Positions 1-8,998 of a stretch of DNA of 64,000 nt are shown piece after piece. The stretch lies in NCBI RefSeq assembly GCF_015163075.1, contig NZ_JADDXU010000007.1, positions 124,001 to 188,000 of the forward strand, read 5' to 3'. Under the pieces are notes generated by a model. That model was given only the letters and a program-made list of their open reading frames with translations. It had not been told where the DNA came from and ran no database searches. Position 1 is the stretch's first letter. Each line of letters starts with the position of its first letter. This DNA comes from Streptomyces justiciae (GTDB taxonomy: Bacteria > Actinomycetota > Actinomycetes > Streptomycetales > Streptomycetaceae). The position numbers and the translations under genes were made by a program.

Positions 1-382
1 CGGTGGCGTGATCGGCCGTGTCGTCGAGCGCGATGGAGCTGAGCAGGTAACCGGCCTTCTGGGCAGCGGTGTTGATGGCGGTGAGGATGCTGGCGGGCCC
101 GTAGCGGGCCGCGTCGAAGGAGATCACCCCGACCATGCGGGTCCGCCCACTGGCGAGCGACCGGGCACTGGCACTGGGCCGGTACCCCAGCACCCGCATG
201 GCGTCCCGCACCGCCTCCCGGGTCTCGTCCCGCACCGCGGGATGATCATTGAGCACCCGGGACACGGTCTGCTTGGACACCCCCGCCATCCGAGCCACGT
301 CATCCATGACGGGCCGCACCCCCGCGAAGTTACGACGACTACGGCCCTTGGGGGCGGGAGAGTCGGCGGGCCGAGGGCTCAT
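1..382 (-). CDS. LacI-family transcriptional regulator (N-terminal part, cut by the window edge)
   Basis: About 127 residues are visible. After a basic leader of some 25 residues comes a LacI-type helix-turn-helix (MDDVARMAGVSKQTVSRVLN), the hinge segment (GYRPSASARSLASGRT) and the start of the periplasmic-binding-like effector domain (MVGVISFD). The ATG at 382 has a GAGGAAG ribosome site 8 bases upstream. The gene lies 113 bases downstream of the GH35 gene ending at 496, on the same strand, so it may be the last gene of the transporter/GH35 operon. A perfect LacI-type palindrome sits on that operon's promoter at 5796-5811, so autoregulation of the operon is likely (inference). The effector is probably galactose or a galactoside, judged only by its neighbours. 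The C-terminal half is outside the window. Confidence 0.93.
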   Translation of the reverse strand, partial: MSPRPADSPAPKGRSRRNFAGVRPVMDDVARMAGVSKQTVSRVLNDHPAVRDETREAVRDAMRVLGYRPSASARSLASGRTRMVGVISFDAARYGPASILTAINTAAQKAGYLLSSIALDDTADHAT

Positions 383-440
383 CGGAGTACTTCCTCTGGA
401 GGGGGCCGGGGCGCCCTCAGCATACGGCGGCGGAACGCCG

Positions 441-482
441 CTTCAGGGGCGCGGGGAACTGCGCGACCAGCCACGACGAACC
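441..482 (+). repeat. Dispersed intergenic repeat, copy 1
   Basis: This 42-base stretch begins CTTCAGGGGCGCGGGGAACT and recurs in reverse orientation at 62179-62220 with only two mismatches. It lies in the 113-base gap between the GH35 gene and the LacI gene and contains no gene. Sequences of this type are common in Streptomyces intergenic DNA. Their role is not established. Confidence 0.8.
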
Positions 483-495
483 CGCACCCGACAGC

Positions 496-2808
496 TCACC
501 GCACAGCCCAACGGCGAATGGTCACAAGTTCCGCCCGCTCGACGAACGCCGTAGTACGACGCCCCTCCGCCACATACACACCCCCGTCCCCGTCAACCCC
601 CGGCAGGATCCGCACCGTCAGCTCCCCCACCGGCAACCGATCCAGCCCGATGTCCCACACCCGCCCGGAAAAGAACTGATCGGCGACAAGGACGTCCCCC
701 ACATACGCCCGCCCCACATCCCCGCCCCAGTGAATCCGCAACAAGGTCCCGCTCGGCACGTCATCCGGCAGCGAAACCACATACTCGGCCGCCACCGTCT
801 CGAACCACTTGTCCTCCGGCACACTCGCCCGCCCCATGACCCCGGTCACCGGCTCTGGCGCAGTCCCAGCAGCCCGAACGAGACGAACCGCAGCGTCCCC
901 GACAGCGCCCTGCTCCCCCAGCACGAACCGCGTGAACACCCCGTCCCGCACCCCACCGTCCCTCGGCGAAGGGAACACGGCATAGGTCGGCCGCCCGACG
1001 GCACTGTGCACCCGCATCTCATCCCGGTCGAAGACGACCCCACCGTCCGCGAGCACCAACCGCTCGGCGCCCCACAGAACACCCCGATAGGCGGTACGAG
1101 CCGTAGCCGCATCCAGCACCAGCAGCCCCACCCGCTCACCACCCACGGTCTCCACCTCGACGAGCGCATCGGTCCCGGCCCGCAGCCCAGTGACCAGAGC
1201 CCGCCCATCGACGTACGAGACCTCCCCGGACGGAGCCGAGACGGAAGCGGTACCACTCAGCGCAACCTCAGGATCGATACCGTCAACGGCAGCCAGCACC
1301 AGCACAGTTCGGGCACCGTCCGCCACCGTGCACACAGGCTGAGCCGTGGCCCACTCCACCCGCACCCCACCCACGTCCAGCCGCAACGGCCAGCAGAACG
1401 AGGCGCTTGACGGCACGGTCACCGGCACTGACGGGAAGCTCAACTCCCCATCCGCGAAAGCGACACTGAACGACGTCCCAGGATGGTCCGGCAACGGCTC
1501 ATGCGGCTGATGGTTGTTGACGAACAGGAACCCGGACGTACCATCCCCGCGCACCGCCCACCGCAACGTCTCCCGATCGTCCTGCCCCCGCGGCTGCTCC
1601 GTAGGCAGCACGGACTCCATCGGCGCGATGAGATGTCCGAAGTCGGCCAACAGCAGGTGTTGCAACCGGAGTTCGTCGTACGTCGCCCGGTACTGCCCGT
1701 ACTCGCCGAGCGGCGCCTGGAAGTCGTACGTCAGCACGGGCAGGTCGTTCGGATACCCCGTGGCGTGGGACTCCTGAAGGGGCGTCAGCTCGCCGACCGG
1801 GTTCGTGCCGCCGTGGAACATGTAATACCCCTGCCACACCGACCCGCACCCGATCTTGGTGAGCCCGAGCGCGGCGATGTCGGCGGCGTCGACGCGTGGC
1901 CGCCGGTGGTAGGAGACCGCCATGCCGCCGCCCAACTCGCAGGTGGCCCAGGGGAATCGGTCGGCGAAGGCATCCGGCGCGCTGCCGCGCACGGCGTTCA
2001 GCGGGCGCAGGTCCGCGCCGATGCCCTCGTCGTCGCGCTGATGGGTGAAGAAGAAGTGTTTGCGGCAGGTGTCGGGCCAGCCGCCGTCGGCCTCGGTCCA
2101 GAAGGTCTCGGTGTAGCCGCCGTAGAGGGGAAGGAGTTCGTCGGGCGGGAGTTGGACGCCGCCCCAGGCCGTGGACGTCCACAGGGGGGCGTTCAGCCCG
2201 GCCTCCTGGGCCATGCGCTTCAGGGTGAGGAGGTGGCCCGGCTGGTCGTACAGCTCGTTCTCGATCTGGATGGCGACGATCGGGCCGCCGTGGGCGCGGT
2301 CGAGGCCGTCGAGCTGTTCGGCGATCGCCGCGTACCAGGGGCGTACCGCGTCCAGGTAGGCCGGGTCGTCGGTGCGCGGTGCGCAGTCGCGGGCCAGGAC
2401 CCAGTCGGGCAGGCCGCCGTTGCGGACCTCGGCGTGCACCCAGGGGCCGATCCGCGGGATGCAGTCCAGGCCGTGGCGGGCGCAGAGTTCGGCGAAGCGG
2501 CGCAGGTCGCGGTCGCCGTCGAAGCGGATGCGGCCCTCGGTCTCCTCGTGGTGGATCCAGATGAGGTAGCTCGCGACGACCGTCACGCCGGCCGCCTTCA
2601 TCTTCAGCAGTTCCTCCTCCCACTCGGCGGCCGGGTACCGGGTGTAGTGGAACTCGCCGGAGACCGGGAACCAGGGGCGGCCGCCGCGGGTGAGGTAGCG
2701 GCTGGTGACCTCGATCGGGTCGGGGACGCCCGGTGCGTCGGCGAAGGGCAGATGACCGGTGAGCGGGGGTGCGGGCGCCGCGGGGACGCGCAGGTGGTGG
2801 TGCGGCAT
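496..2808 (-). CDS. GH35-family beta-galactosidase (second of a tandem pair)
   Basis: A 770-residue protein without a signal peptide, so cytoplasmic. Residues about 35 to 330 form a GH35 TIM barrel: the opening GEFHYTRYPAAEW, the acid/base Glu185 in QIENELYD and a candidate nucleophile Glu291 in WATCELGGGM. Long beta-sandwich domains follow to the C terminus. The expected reaction is removal of terminal beta-linked galactose from an oligosaccharide; galactose is the usual GH35 substrate, but specificity is not proven here. The ATG overlaps the stop of the upstream GH35 gene (ATGA), so the two are translationally coupled. The two paralogues are only distantly alike, which suggests different linkages or aglycones rather than a recent duplication. 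Confidence 0.92.
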   Translation of the reverse strand: MPHHHLRVPAAPAPPLTGHLPFADAPGVPDPIEVTSRYLTRGGRPWFPVSGEFHYTRYPAAEWEEELLKMKAAGVTVVASYLIWIHHEETEGRIRFDGDRDLRRFAELCARHGLDCIPRIGPWVHAEVRNGGLPDWVLARDCAPRTDDPAYLDAVRPWYAAIAEQLDGLDRAHGGPIVAIQIENELYDQPGHLLTLKRMAQEAGLNAPLWTSTAWGGVQLPPDELLPLYGGYTETFWTEADGGWPDTCRKHFFFTHQRDDEGIGADLRPLNAVRGSAPDAFADRFPWATCELGGGMAVSYHRRPRVDAADIAALGLTKIGCGSVWQGYYMFHGGTNPVGELTPLQESHATGYPNDLPVLTYDFQAPLGEYGQYRATYDELRLQHLLLADFGHLIAPMESVLPTEQPRGQDDRETLRWAVRGDGTSGFLFVNNHQPHEPLPDHPGTSFSVAFADGELSFPSVPVTVPSSASFCWPLRLDVGGVRVEWATAQPVCTVADGARTVLVLAAVDGIDPEVALSGTASVSAPSGEVSYVDGRALVTGLRAGTDALVEVETVGGERVGLLVLDAATARTAYRGVLWGAERLVLADGGVVFDRDEMRVHSAVGRPTYAVFPSPRDGGVRDGVFTRFVLGEQGAVGDAAVRLVRAAGTAPEPVTGVMGRASVPEDKWFETVAAEYVVSLPDDVPSGTLLRIHWGGDVGRAYVGDVLVADQFFSGRVWDIGLDRLPVGELTVRILPGVDGDGGVYVAEGRRTTAFVERAELVTIRRWAVR

Positions 2809-4571
2809 CAGGGGTTCACCGGTCCGAGGTCGGGGGTGTCGGTCAGCTGGGCGCGGGTGGCGGTGGTGGCGTGCAGTTCGAGCAGGGTCAGCTCGTTGGT
2901 GCCGGCGCGCAGGACCGGGCCGGGGACGTACAGGGTGTGCTGGGGGCCGCGGTTCCAGTAGCGGCCGAGGTGGAAGCCGTTGATCCAGGCCTGGCCCTTG
3001 GTCCAGCCGGGCAGCGCGAGGAAGGTGTCGGCGGGTTCGGTGACCTCGAAGGTGCCCCGGTGGAAGGCCGGTTCGAAGGCGGTGGCCGCGTCGGAGGGTG
3101 CGAACGGCACGGCGGTGAGGTCGTCGAGGGCCAGCGGGTGGCAGTCCCAGCCGTGCAGGCCGGCGCCGTTGAAGGTGACGGGGCCGAGCAGGCCCTTGGG
3201 GGTGCCGATGCGGGGGCCGTAGTTGACGCCGCCCATGTTCTCGACGAGGACGTCGAGGGTGGCGCCGGCGCGGGGCACGTGGACCGGCAGGGTCTCGTCG
3301 TGACGTTCGCGTTCGAGTACGCCGGCGGGGGCGCCGTCGATGAACACCTGGGCGCGGTCGCCGACGCCGCCCGTGAAGCGCAGCAGGCCCTGGCCCGCCG
3401 TGGGGAGGACGGCGCGGTAGAGGGCGTAGCCGGAAGCGAGGCCGAGCTCGTCCATCATCGCCGGGCTCTCGGTGCGCAGGGGCGTGGCGAGGGTGGCGGC
3501 GTTCGGGAGCAGCGGGGCGCGGTGGTCCAACTCGACGGCGAGCGGGGCGAGTTTGGGGGAGGGTGCCGGGACCGGCTCGTCCGGTACGGGGACGTGGCGG
3601 GCGATGACCTCGCGGAAGGCGTGGTACTTGGGGCCGGGGTCGCCGGACTCGGTGAGCGGGGCATCGTAGTCGTAGGAGGTGACGGTGGGCTTGTAGGTGT
3701 GGTGGTGGTTGGCGCCGTTGTGGAAGCCGAAGTTGGTGCCGCCGTGGAACATGTAGATGTTGACGGAGGCACCCGCGGACAGCAGCCGGTCGAGGTCGGC
3801 GGCGGCGTCGGCGGCGCTGCGGGTGTGGTGCGGGCCGCCCCAGTGGTCGAACCAGCCGACCCAGAACTCCGCGCACATCAGCGGGTCTTCGGGCCGGTGG
3901 GTGCGCAGCTCGGCGAGGGCGGCGTCGACCTTGCCGCCGAAGGTGCCGGTGGTGAGGACGCCGGGCAGGCTGCCCGCGGTGAGGTGTTCCTGGTTGACCT
4001 GGTCGCAGGTGAAGAGGAGTTCCTCGACTCCCCGGTCCCGGAAGCCCTGTTCGAGGTGCTTGAGGTAGTCGGTGTCGGTGCCGTAGGCGCCGTACTCGTT
4101 CTCCACCTGGACGGCGATGACGGCGCCGCCGCGCGCCGCCATGTGCGGGAGCAGCGGGGGCAGCAGCAGGTCGAGGTAGCGGTCGATGGCGGCGGTGAAG
4201 CGGGGGTCGGAGCTGCGCAGCGCGATGTCCGGGTCGGAGGTGAGCCAGCCGGGCAGGCCGCCGCCGTCCCACTCGGCGCAGATGAACGGGCCCGGGCGCA
4301 GCAGGACGTTGAGGCCCTCCTCGCGGGCAAGGGCCAGATAGCGGGGCAGGTCGAGGATGCCGTCGAGGACCAACTCGCCGTCGGGATCGGGCTGGTGGGC
4401 GTTCCAGGGGACGTACGTCTCGACGGTGTTGAGGCCCATCAGACGGGCCTTGCGCAGCCGGTCGGCCCACTGGTCGGGGTGGACGCGGAAGTAGTGCATG
4501 GCGCCGGAGACGATGCGGAACGGCTCGCCGTGCAGCAGGAATCCGTCGGACGTGGTCGTGAGCGCGGACAT
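2808..4571 (-). CDS. GH35-family beta-galactosidase (first of a tandem pair)
   Basis: A 587-residue cytoplasmic protein with the classical GH35 architecture. The barrel starts near residue 9. The acid/base is Glu159 in QVENEYGAYG and the nucleophile is Glu235 in MCAEFWVGWFDHWGG. A further signature is YMFHGGTNFGF. C-terminal jelly-roll domains end near TKGQAWINGFHLGRYW, a segment typical of this family. The ATG at 4571 follows an AAGGGAAG ribosome site; longer readings run back into the transporter gene and are not needed. It lies 43 bases after the MFS transporter stop and overlaps the next GH35 gene. Role: hydrolysis of beta-galactosides brought in by the transporter (inference from context). 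Confidence 0.94.
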   Translation of the reverse strand: MSALTTTSDGFLLHGEPFRIVSGAMHYFRVHPDQWADRLRKARLMGLNTVETYVPWNAHQPDPDGELVLDGILDLPRYLALAREEGLNVLLRPGPFICAEWDGGGLPGWLTSDPDIALRSSDPRFTAAIDRYLDLLLPPLLPHMAARGGAVIAVQVENEYGAYGTDTDYLKHLEQGFRDRGVEELLFTCDQVNQEHLTAGSLPGVLTTGTFGGKVDAALAELRTHRPEDPLMCAEFWVGWFDHWGGPHHTRSAADAAADLDRLLSAGASVNIYMFHGGTNFGFHNGANHHHTYKPTVTSYDYDAPLTESGDPGPKYHAFREVIARHVPVPDEPVPAPSPKLAPLAVELDHRAPLLPNAATLATPLRTESPAMMDELGLASGYALYRAVLPTAGQGLLRFTGGVGDRAQVFIDGAPAGVLERERHDETLPVHVPRAGATLDVLVENMGGVNYGPRIGTPKGLLGPVTFNGAGLHGWDCHPLALDDLTAVPFAPSDAATAFEPAFHRGTFEVTEPADTFLALPGWTKGQAWINGFHLGRYWNRGPQHTLYVPGPVLRAGTNELTLLELHATTATRAQLTDTPDLGPVNP

Positions 4572-4614
4572 GCGGGACTTCCCTTCAGTACACATGGAAT
4601 CGGTACGCGTGGAA

Positions 4615-5787
4615 TCAGTGCGAGGGGGATCGGGTACTGCGGATGAGCCAGAGCGTCGCGGCCAGGCACAGCGCCGAGACACCCCCGAGAAGCAGCGGTA
4701 CGGCCTCGACGCCGGACCACTCGATGGCCTTGCCGAGCGCCGGTCCGGCCACCACGCCGCCGACCATGGAGGCGGCGATGACCAGGGCGCCGGCGCGCCG
4801 GGCACGCGGGGCGGCCCGGTGCAGCCAGGGCAGACCGGTGGGGAAGATCGGCGCGATGAAGAGGCCGACGCCTGCATAGGCGTAGGGCGCCAAGTCGCTG
4901 ATGGACGCGAGCATCAGACAGACCGTCATGCCGGTGCAGGAGACGGTGATGATGGCCTGGGGCGAGTACCTGAGGGCGATCGGGGCGACCAGGAACCGGC
5001 CCAGCGTCATCATCAGCCAGTACACGGAGGTGGCGGTGGCGGCGGCCCCGGCGCCGTAGCCGACGGTCTCCAGATGGGTGGGCTCCCAGCCGCCGACGCC
5101 CGCCTCGATGCCGACGTGCAGGACGTAGAGGGCGACGAAGACGCCGAGCACGGAGGCGAGACTGCGGCCGAGGACGCCACCGGAGTCGTAGGCGCCCTCG
5201 GACGGCTGCGGCGCCCGGTCCCGTACGCCCTTCAGGCACAGCAGCAACGGCAGGTTGACCAGCGCGAACACGAGGAACACCGCCGGATAGTGCTCGGCGC
5301 CGACTGCGCCGATGAGGGCGGGACCGAGGATCGCGCCGACACCGAAGTGGGCGTTGAGGATGTTCAGCATCGCGGTGGAGCGGTGGCCGAAGCCGACGGC
5401 GAACAGCTGGTTGAGGCCGTAGTCGATACCGCCGAAGCCGAGCCCGGCGAGCAGGGCGGCGGCGAGGGCGAGCGGCCACTGCGGGGCGAGCGCGAAACCG
5501 GCCGCGCCCACGGCCATGAGCAGATACGAGGCCCCGAGGATGCGCCGGTTGCCGATCGCCCCGAACCAGCGGTCGAACAGCAGCACCCCGCCCACCCCGC
5601 CGACGAAGTGCGCGCTCAGCCCCAGCCCGGCGGCGGACGGGGACAGCCCGAACTCCTCGCGGAGGGCGGGGATCGCCGGGCCGTACAGGGCCTGGAGCAC
5701 GCCGATCAGCACGAAGCCGACGCAGGAGGCGACGACGGCGGCCGGGCTGAACACCGGGGCTTCGACTACACGGGTTTCTCGCAGCAC
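4615..5787 (-). CDS. MFS sugar transporter (FucP/GlcP-like), probably leaderless
   Basis: With the GTG at 5787 the protein has 390 residues and about 12 hydrophobic segments (for example SCVGFVLIGVLQALYG, HFVGGVGGVLLFDRW, SVYWLMMTLGRFLV). It resembles sugar permeases of the major facilitator superfamily and is expected to import a mono- or disaccharide across the inner membrane. The start was chosen because a promoter (TTGACG, 16 bases, TAACAT) ends 8 bases before this GTG, implying a leaderless message. The alternative ATGs at 5811 and 5856 lie on or upstream of that promoter. A start at 5811 would put a TTA (bldA-type) leucine codon in second position. First gene of the transporter/GH35/GH35/LacI operon; galactoside transport is inferred from those neighbours. 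Confidence 0.88.
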   Translation of the reverse strand: MLRETRVVEAPVFSPAAVVASCVGFVLIGVLQALYGPAIPALREEFGLSPSAAGLGLSAHFVGGVGGVLLFDRWFGAIGNRRILGASYLLMAVGAAGFALAPQWPLALAAALLAGLGFGGIDYGLNQLFAVGFGHRSTAMLNILNAHFGVGAILGPALIGAVGAEHYPAVFLVFALVNLPLLLCLKGVRDRAPQPSEGAYDSGGVLGRSLASVLGVFVALYVLHVGIEAGVGGWEPTHLETVGYGAGAAATATSVYWLMMTLGRFLVAPIALRYSPQAIITVSCTGMTVCLMLASISDLAPYAYAGVGLFIAPIFPTGLPWLHRAAPRARRAGALVIAASMVGGVVAGPALGKAIEWSGVEAVPLLLGGVSALCLAATLWLIRSTRSPSH

Positions 5788-5795
5788 GCCAAGAA

Positions 5796-5823
5796 ATGTT
5801 ACCGGTAACATCCTCGCCGTCAA
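5796..5823 (-). promoter_or_regulatory. Promoter with overlapping LacI-type operator for the transporter/GH35 operon
   Basis: On the minus strand a -35 box TTGACG (5823-5818) and a -10 box TAACAT (5801-5796) are separated by 16 bases. The perfect 16-base palindrome ATGTTACCGGTAACAT (5796-5811) covers the -10 box. Its CCGG centre and TGTTA/TAACA arms are typical of LacI-family operators. It would block RNA polymerase when the downstream LacI protein is bound. Seen directly: boxes and palindrome. Inferred: the identity of the repressor. Confidence 0.8.
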
Positions 5824-5848
5824 GATTGCCGACGCTGCCACCGCTGGA

Positions 5849-5915
5849 TGATTCAAGCGCCACCATTGAATGAATCAATCGGCATTTATACACTCACTCG
5901 GTGGATGAATTCACC
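5849..5915. promoter_or_regulatory. Regulon-type operator cluster A (between MFS transporter and GH84)
   Basis: Three copies or variants of the TGAAYCA word lie here. The first is the minus-strand ATGGTGGCGCTTGAATCA at 5849-5866. The second is the inverted repeat ATTGA-N5-TCAAT at 5865-5879. The third is GGTGGATGAATTCACC at 5900-5915, just before the GH84 start. The same word recurs at five other regulatory gaps of this locus. Position suggests control of the GH84 gene and perhaps also the divergent transporter operon. Confidence 0.6.
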
Positions 5916-5930
5916 TTTCGTAGACGCTCG

Positions 5931-8900
5931 ATGAGATCAGCGAGGGTGGCCGCCGTGCTGCTGATGGCCGCCGGTCTCACCACCACTCCGTCCCTGACCA
6001 GCACGGCTTCGGCCGCCCCGCGGAAGCCCGTGGTGTGGCCGCAACCTCAGAGCATGCAGTCGGGACCCGGCCGGTTCACGGTCCCCGACCGGGTCGTGGA
6101 GGTCGTCGGCCCGGACACGGACCCCTCGGCCCGCAAGGTCGTCGAGTCCGCACTGCGCGCCGCCGGCGCCGACCGGATCGACACGGTCACCAAGCCTCCC
6201 GCGTCAGCCGCCTTCACGGTCTACCTCGACGGCCCCGGCACCACCGAAACCCTGAAACGCCTGGGCGCCCGCTCCCCGCACGGACTCCCCTCCGGCGGCT
6301 ACGCCCTCGCCTCCGGCCGCACCCACGGTCGCACGCTCCTCGCCCTGGCCGGCTCCGACGCCACGGGCACCTTCTACGCCGCCCAGACCCTGCGCCAACT
6401 CCTCGCAGGGCGAGGCGAGTTGCCGCAGGTCACCATCCGGGACTGGCCCACCGCCGCGTTGCGCGGCGTCATCGAGGGCTTCTACGGCACCCCCTGGACG
6501 CACGCTGAACGCCTCTCCCAACTCGACTTCTACGGCCGCACCAAGCAGAACGTGTACGTCTACTCCCCCAAGGACGACCCGTATCTGCGCGCCCAGTGGC
6601 GCGACGAGTACCCGGCGGCCGAACTCGCCCGGCTGAAGGAGCTGGTGGACCGGGCCGCCGCCAACCACGTCCGCTTCACCTACGCGCTCTCCCCCGGCCT
6701 GTCGGTCTGCTACTCCTCCGCCGCCGACATCGCCGCCCTCACCCGCAAGTTCGACTCGCTGTACGCCATCGGGGTGCGCTCCTTCGCGGTCCCGCTGGAC
6801 GACATCAGCTACACGAAGTGGAACTGCCCCGAGGACGAGGCGAAGTTCGGTACGGGCGGCGGCGCGGCGGGCGCGGCCCAGGCGCATCTCCTCAACACCG
6901 CGTGGGCCGGCTTCTCGGCCGACCACCCGGGCCTGGAACCACTGGAGATGGTCCCCACCGAGTACTCCGACCTCGCCGACTCCCCCTACAAGACGGCCCT
7001 GCGCGAGAAGCTCGACCCGTCCGTGGTCGTGGAGTGGACCGGCGTGGGCGTGATCGCACCGACGATCACCACGGCCCAAGTCACCGAGGCCCGCGAGGTG
7101 TTCGGCCACCCGATCCTGATCTGGGACAACTACCCGGTCAACGACTACGTCACCAGCCGTCTCCTCCTCGGCCCCTACACCGGCCGCGAACCCGGCGTGG
7201 CGAGCGCGGCGACCGGAGTGACGGCCAACCCGATGGTCCAGGGCGAGGCGAGCAAGTTGGCCCTGTTCACGTCGGCGGCCTACCTCTGGAACCCGGAGGC
7301 CTACGACCCGCAGAAGGCGTTCCTGGCTTCCCTCCAGGATGTCGGAGGACCGGCCGCGAAATGGCTACGGATCTTCGCCGAGAACAACTACTCCTCCCAG
7401 CTGGACACGACCGAGTCCCCGACCCTGAGCAAACTCATCGCCGCGTTCCGCAAGGCGTACGAGAAGGACAGCGGCCTCGACCGGGCCGCCGCCGCCCTCC
7501 GCTCGTACTTCACGGACATGGCGGCGACACCGGCCGAACTGCGCGCCCGTCTCGCGAACCCCGGCTTCCTGTCGGAGACTTCGGCCTGGCTGGACAAGCT
7601 GGGCCGCTACGGCACGGCGGGGGAGACGGCCGTTGATCTGCTGCTGGCCCACAAGGCGGGCGACAGCAACGCGGTGTCGACGTACTGGAGCCAACTGCGC
7701 GCCCAGCGCAAGGAGTTGGACGCGATTCCGGAGCAGGTGTCGCCGGGTGTGATGGACCAGTTCCTCTACACGACGATGCTGGAGAACGCGCCCGACCCCG
7801 GCGTGGACGCCGCCTTCTCCCCCGGCTCCCTCTCCCTGAAGCCGGGCGCCTCCCAGGAGGTCACGCTGCGGTTCTCGGACGCGTCCGCGAGGACGGTCAG
7901 CTGGAAGCTCGACGTACCGGACGGCATCACCGCCTCCCCGGCGGAGGGCACGGCGACGGTCCCGGCCGGAGGCAGTGCCTCGGTGACCGTCACCCTGACC
8001 GGCGTCAGCGAGGGCGTGCACTCGGTGGTGGTGTCGGGGACGGGCGTCCTCGACCGGGCCATACCGGTCCAGGTCACGGACGGCAGCGGCACACCCCGAG
8101 CCCTGACGGCCAACTTCAGTGGTGCGTCGGTCAGTTCGATCGACCTGAGCTCCGGCACGACGAAGAACATCTCCGTCGGTGCCAATCCGGGCGAGGTCGT
8201 CGTCAGTGCGGACGGGCGTACCGCCTACGCCGCCAACCAGGGCTCGAACACGGTCAGCGTGATCGACGTGGCGAGCGGTTCCGTCACCGCCACGGTGGCC
8301 GTGGGCCGGGTGCCGGCGGGGCTCGCGCTGACGCCGGACGGCGGGACGCTGTGGGTGGCCAACTACTCGGACGGCACGGTCCAGCCGGTGGACACCGGCA
8401 CACTGACCGCGGGCACGCCGGTCCCGGTGGGCGACGGCCCTGAGAACATGGCGATCACGCCGGATGGCAGGACCCTGTACGTGGCCGACATCCACGACAA
8501 CACGGTCAGCCCGGTCGACCTGGCCACGAAGAAGGCGGGTGCCGCGATCCCGGTCGGGCCCCGGCCGTTCAACGTGGTCGCCGCGCCGGACGGGAAGACG
8601 GTGTACGTGTCCAACTCGGGTGGTTCGACGGTGACTCCGATCGACACGACGACGAACGACACCGAGCCGACCCTCCTCGTCACAGGCCAGGCGTACGGCC
8701 TCGGCCTGTCACCGGACGGCAGGACCCTGTGGGTGAGCCCGAGCACCGGGGACTACGTCACACCGGTGGACACGGTGACGGGCGCGCCGGGGACGAAGGT
8801 GACGGTGGGGAGGTCGGCGTTCGACGTGGGGTTGGACTGGAGCGGCGAGACGGCGTACGTGACGACGGCTGACGGGAACGAGTTGGTACCGGTGGATACA

Positions 8901-8981
8901 GGAACAGGCAACACCGGTACGGCATTCAAGACCGGCGCCTATCCGCTTGCGGTGGCCTTGACTCCAGTACCTGTGAAGTGA
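5931..8981 (+). CDS. Secreted GH84 beta-N-acetylglucosaminidase with C-terminal beta-propeller
   Basis: A protein of about 1016 residues. A signal peptide (MRSARVAAVLLMAAG, cleavage near TASA/AP) is followed by a GH20b-like N-terminal domain, then the GH84 barrel starting near RGVIEGFYGTPW. The adjacent catalytic Asp pair is D290-D291 in PLDDISYTKWN. A helical region and an Ig-like segment follow. The last 280 or so residues carry YVTN-type beta-propeller repeats (VVVSADGRTAYAANQGSNTV and similar). GH84 enzymes cleave terminal beta-GlcNAc by substrate-assisted catalysis; family members also include hyaluronidases and O-GlcNAcases. It is the only clearly exported glycosidase of the locus. An upstream GTG at 5901 is possible, but it lies on the operator repeat, so the ATG at 5931 is preferred. 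Confidence 0.9.
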   Translation: MRSARVAAVLLMAAGLTTTPSLTSTASAAPRKPVVWPQPQSMQSGPGRFTVPDRVVEVVGPDTDPSARKVVESALRAAGADRIDTVTKPPASAAFTVYLDGPGTTETLKRLGARSPHGLPSGGYALASGRTHGRTLLALAGSDATGTFYAAQTLRQLLAGRGELPQVTIRDWPTAALRGVIEGFYGTPWTHAERLSQLDFYGRTKQNVYVYSPKDDPYLRAQWRDEYPAAELARLKELVDRAAANHVRFTYALSPGLSVCYSSAADIAALTRKFDSLYAIGVRSFAVPLDDISYTKWNCPEDEAKFGTGGGAAGAAQAHLLNTAWAGFSADHPGLEPLEMVPTEYSDLADSPYKTALREKLDPSVVVEWTGVGVIAPTITTAQVTEAREVFGHPILIWDNYPVNDYVTSRLLLGPYTGREPGVASAATGVTANPMVQGEASKLALFTSAAYLWNPEAYDPQKAFLASLQDVGGPAAKWLRIFAENNYSSQLDTTESPTLSKLIAAFRKAYEKDSGLDRAAAALRSYFTDMAATPAELRARLANPGFLSETSAWLDKLGRYGTAGETAVDLLLAHKAGDSNAVSTYWSQLRAQRKELDAIPEQVSPGVMDQFLYTTMLENAPDPGVDAAFSPGSLSLKPGASQEVTLRFSDASARTVSWKLDVPDGITASPAEGTATVPAGGSASVTVTLTGVSEGVHSVVVSGTGVLDRAIPVQVTDGSGTPRALTANFSGASVSSIDLSSGTTKNISVGANPGEVVVSADGRTAYAANQGSNTVSVIDVASGSVTATVAVGRVPAGLALTPDGGTLWVANYSDGTVQPVDTGTLTAGTPVPVGDGPENMAITPDGRTLYVADIHDNTVSPVDLATKKAGAAIPVGPRPFNVVAAPDGKTVYVSNSGGSTVTPIDTTTNDTEPTLLVTGQAYGLGLSPDGRTLWVSPSTGDYVTPVDTVTGAPGTKVTVGRSAFDVGLDWSGETAYVTTADGNELVPVDTGTGNTGTAFKTGAYPLAVALTPVPVK

Positions 8982-8998
8982 CGGCGAGGGCAACACCC

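Noticed and set aside
496..4470. A single minus-strand reading of over 1300 codons covering both GH35 genes
   Set aside because: Its first 550 residues are an Arg/Pro-rich out-of-frame reading of the upstream GH35 gene. The real genes are 4571-2808 and 2808-496, joined by an ATGA overlap.
2769..4646. Long plus-strand open frame opposite the GH35 gene
   Set aside because: Composition is Gly/Ala/Val/Glu-rich without motifs, the usual antisense shadow in high-GC DNA; the minus strand carries a full GH35 with catalytic residues.
5811..5856. N-terminal extension of the MFS transporter (starts at 5856 or 5811)
   Set aside because: It would put the promoter and the LacI operator inside the coding sequence, and it adds residues not needed for the first membrane segment.
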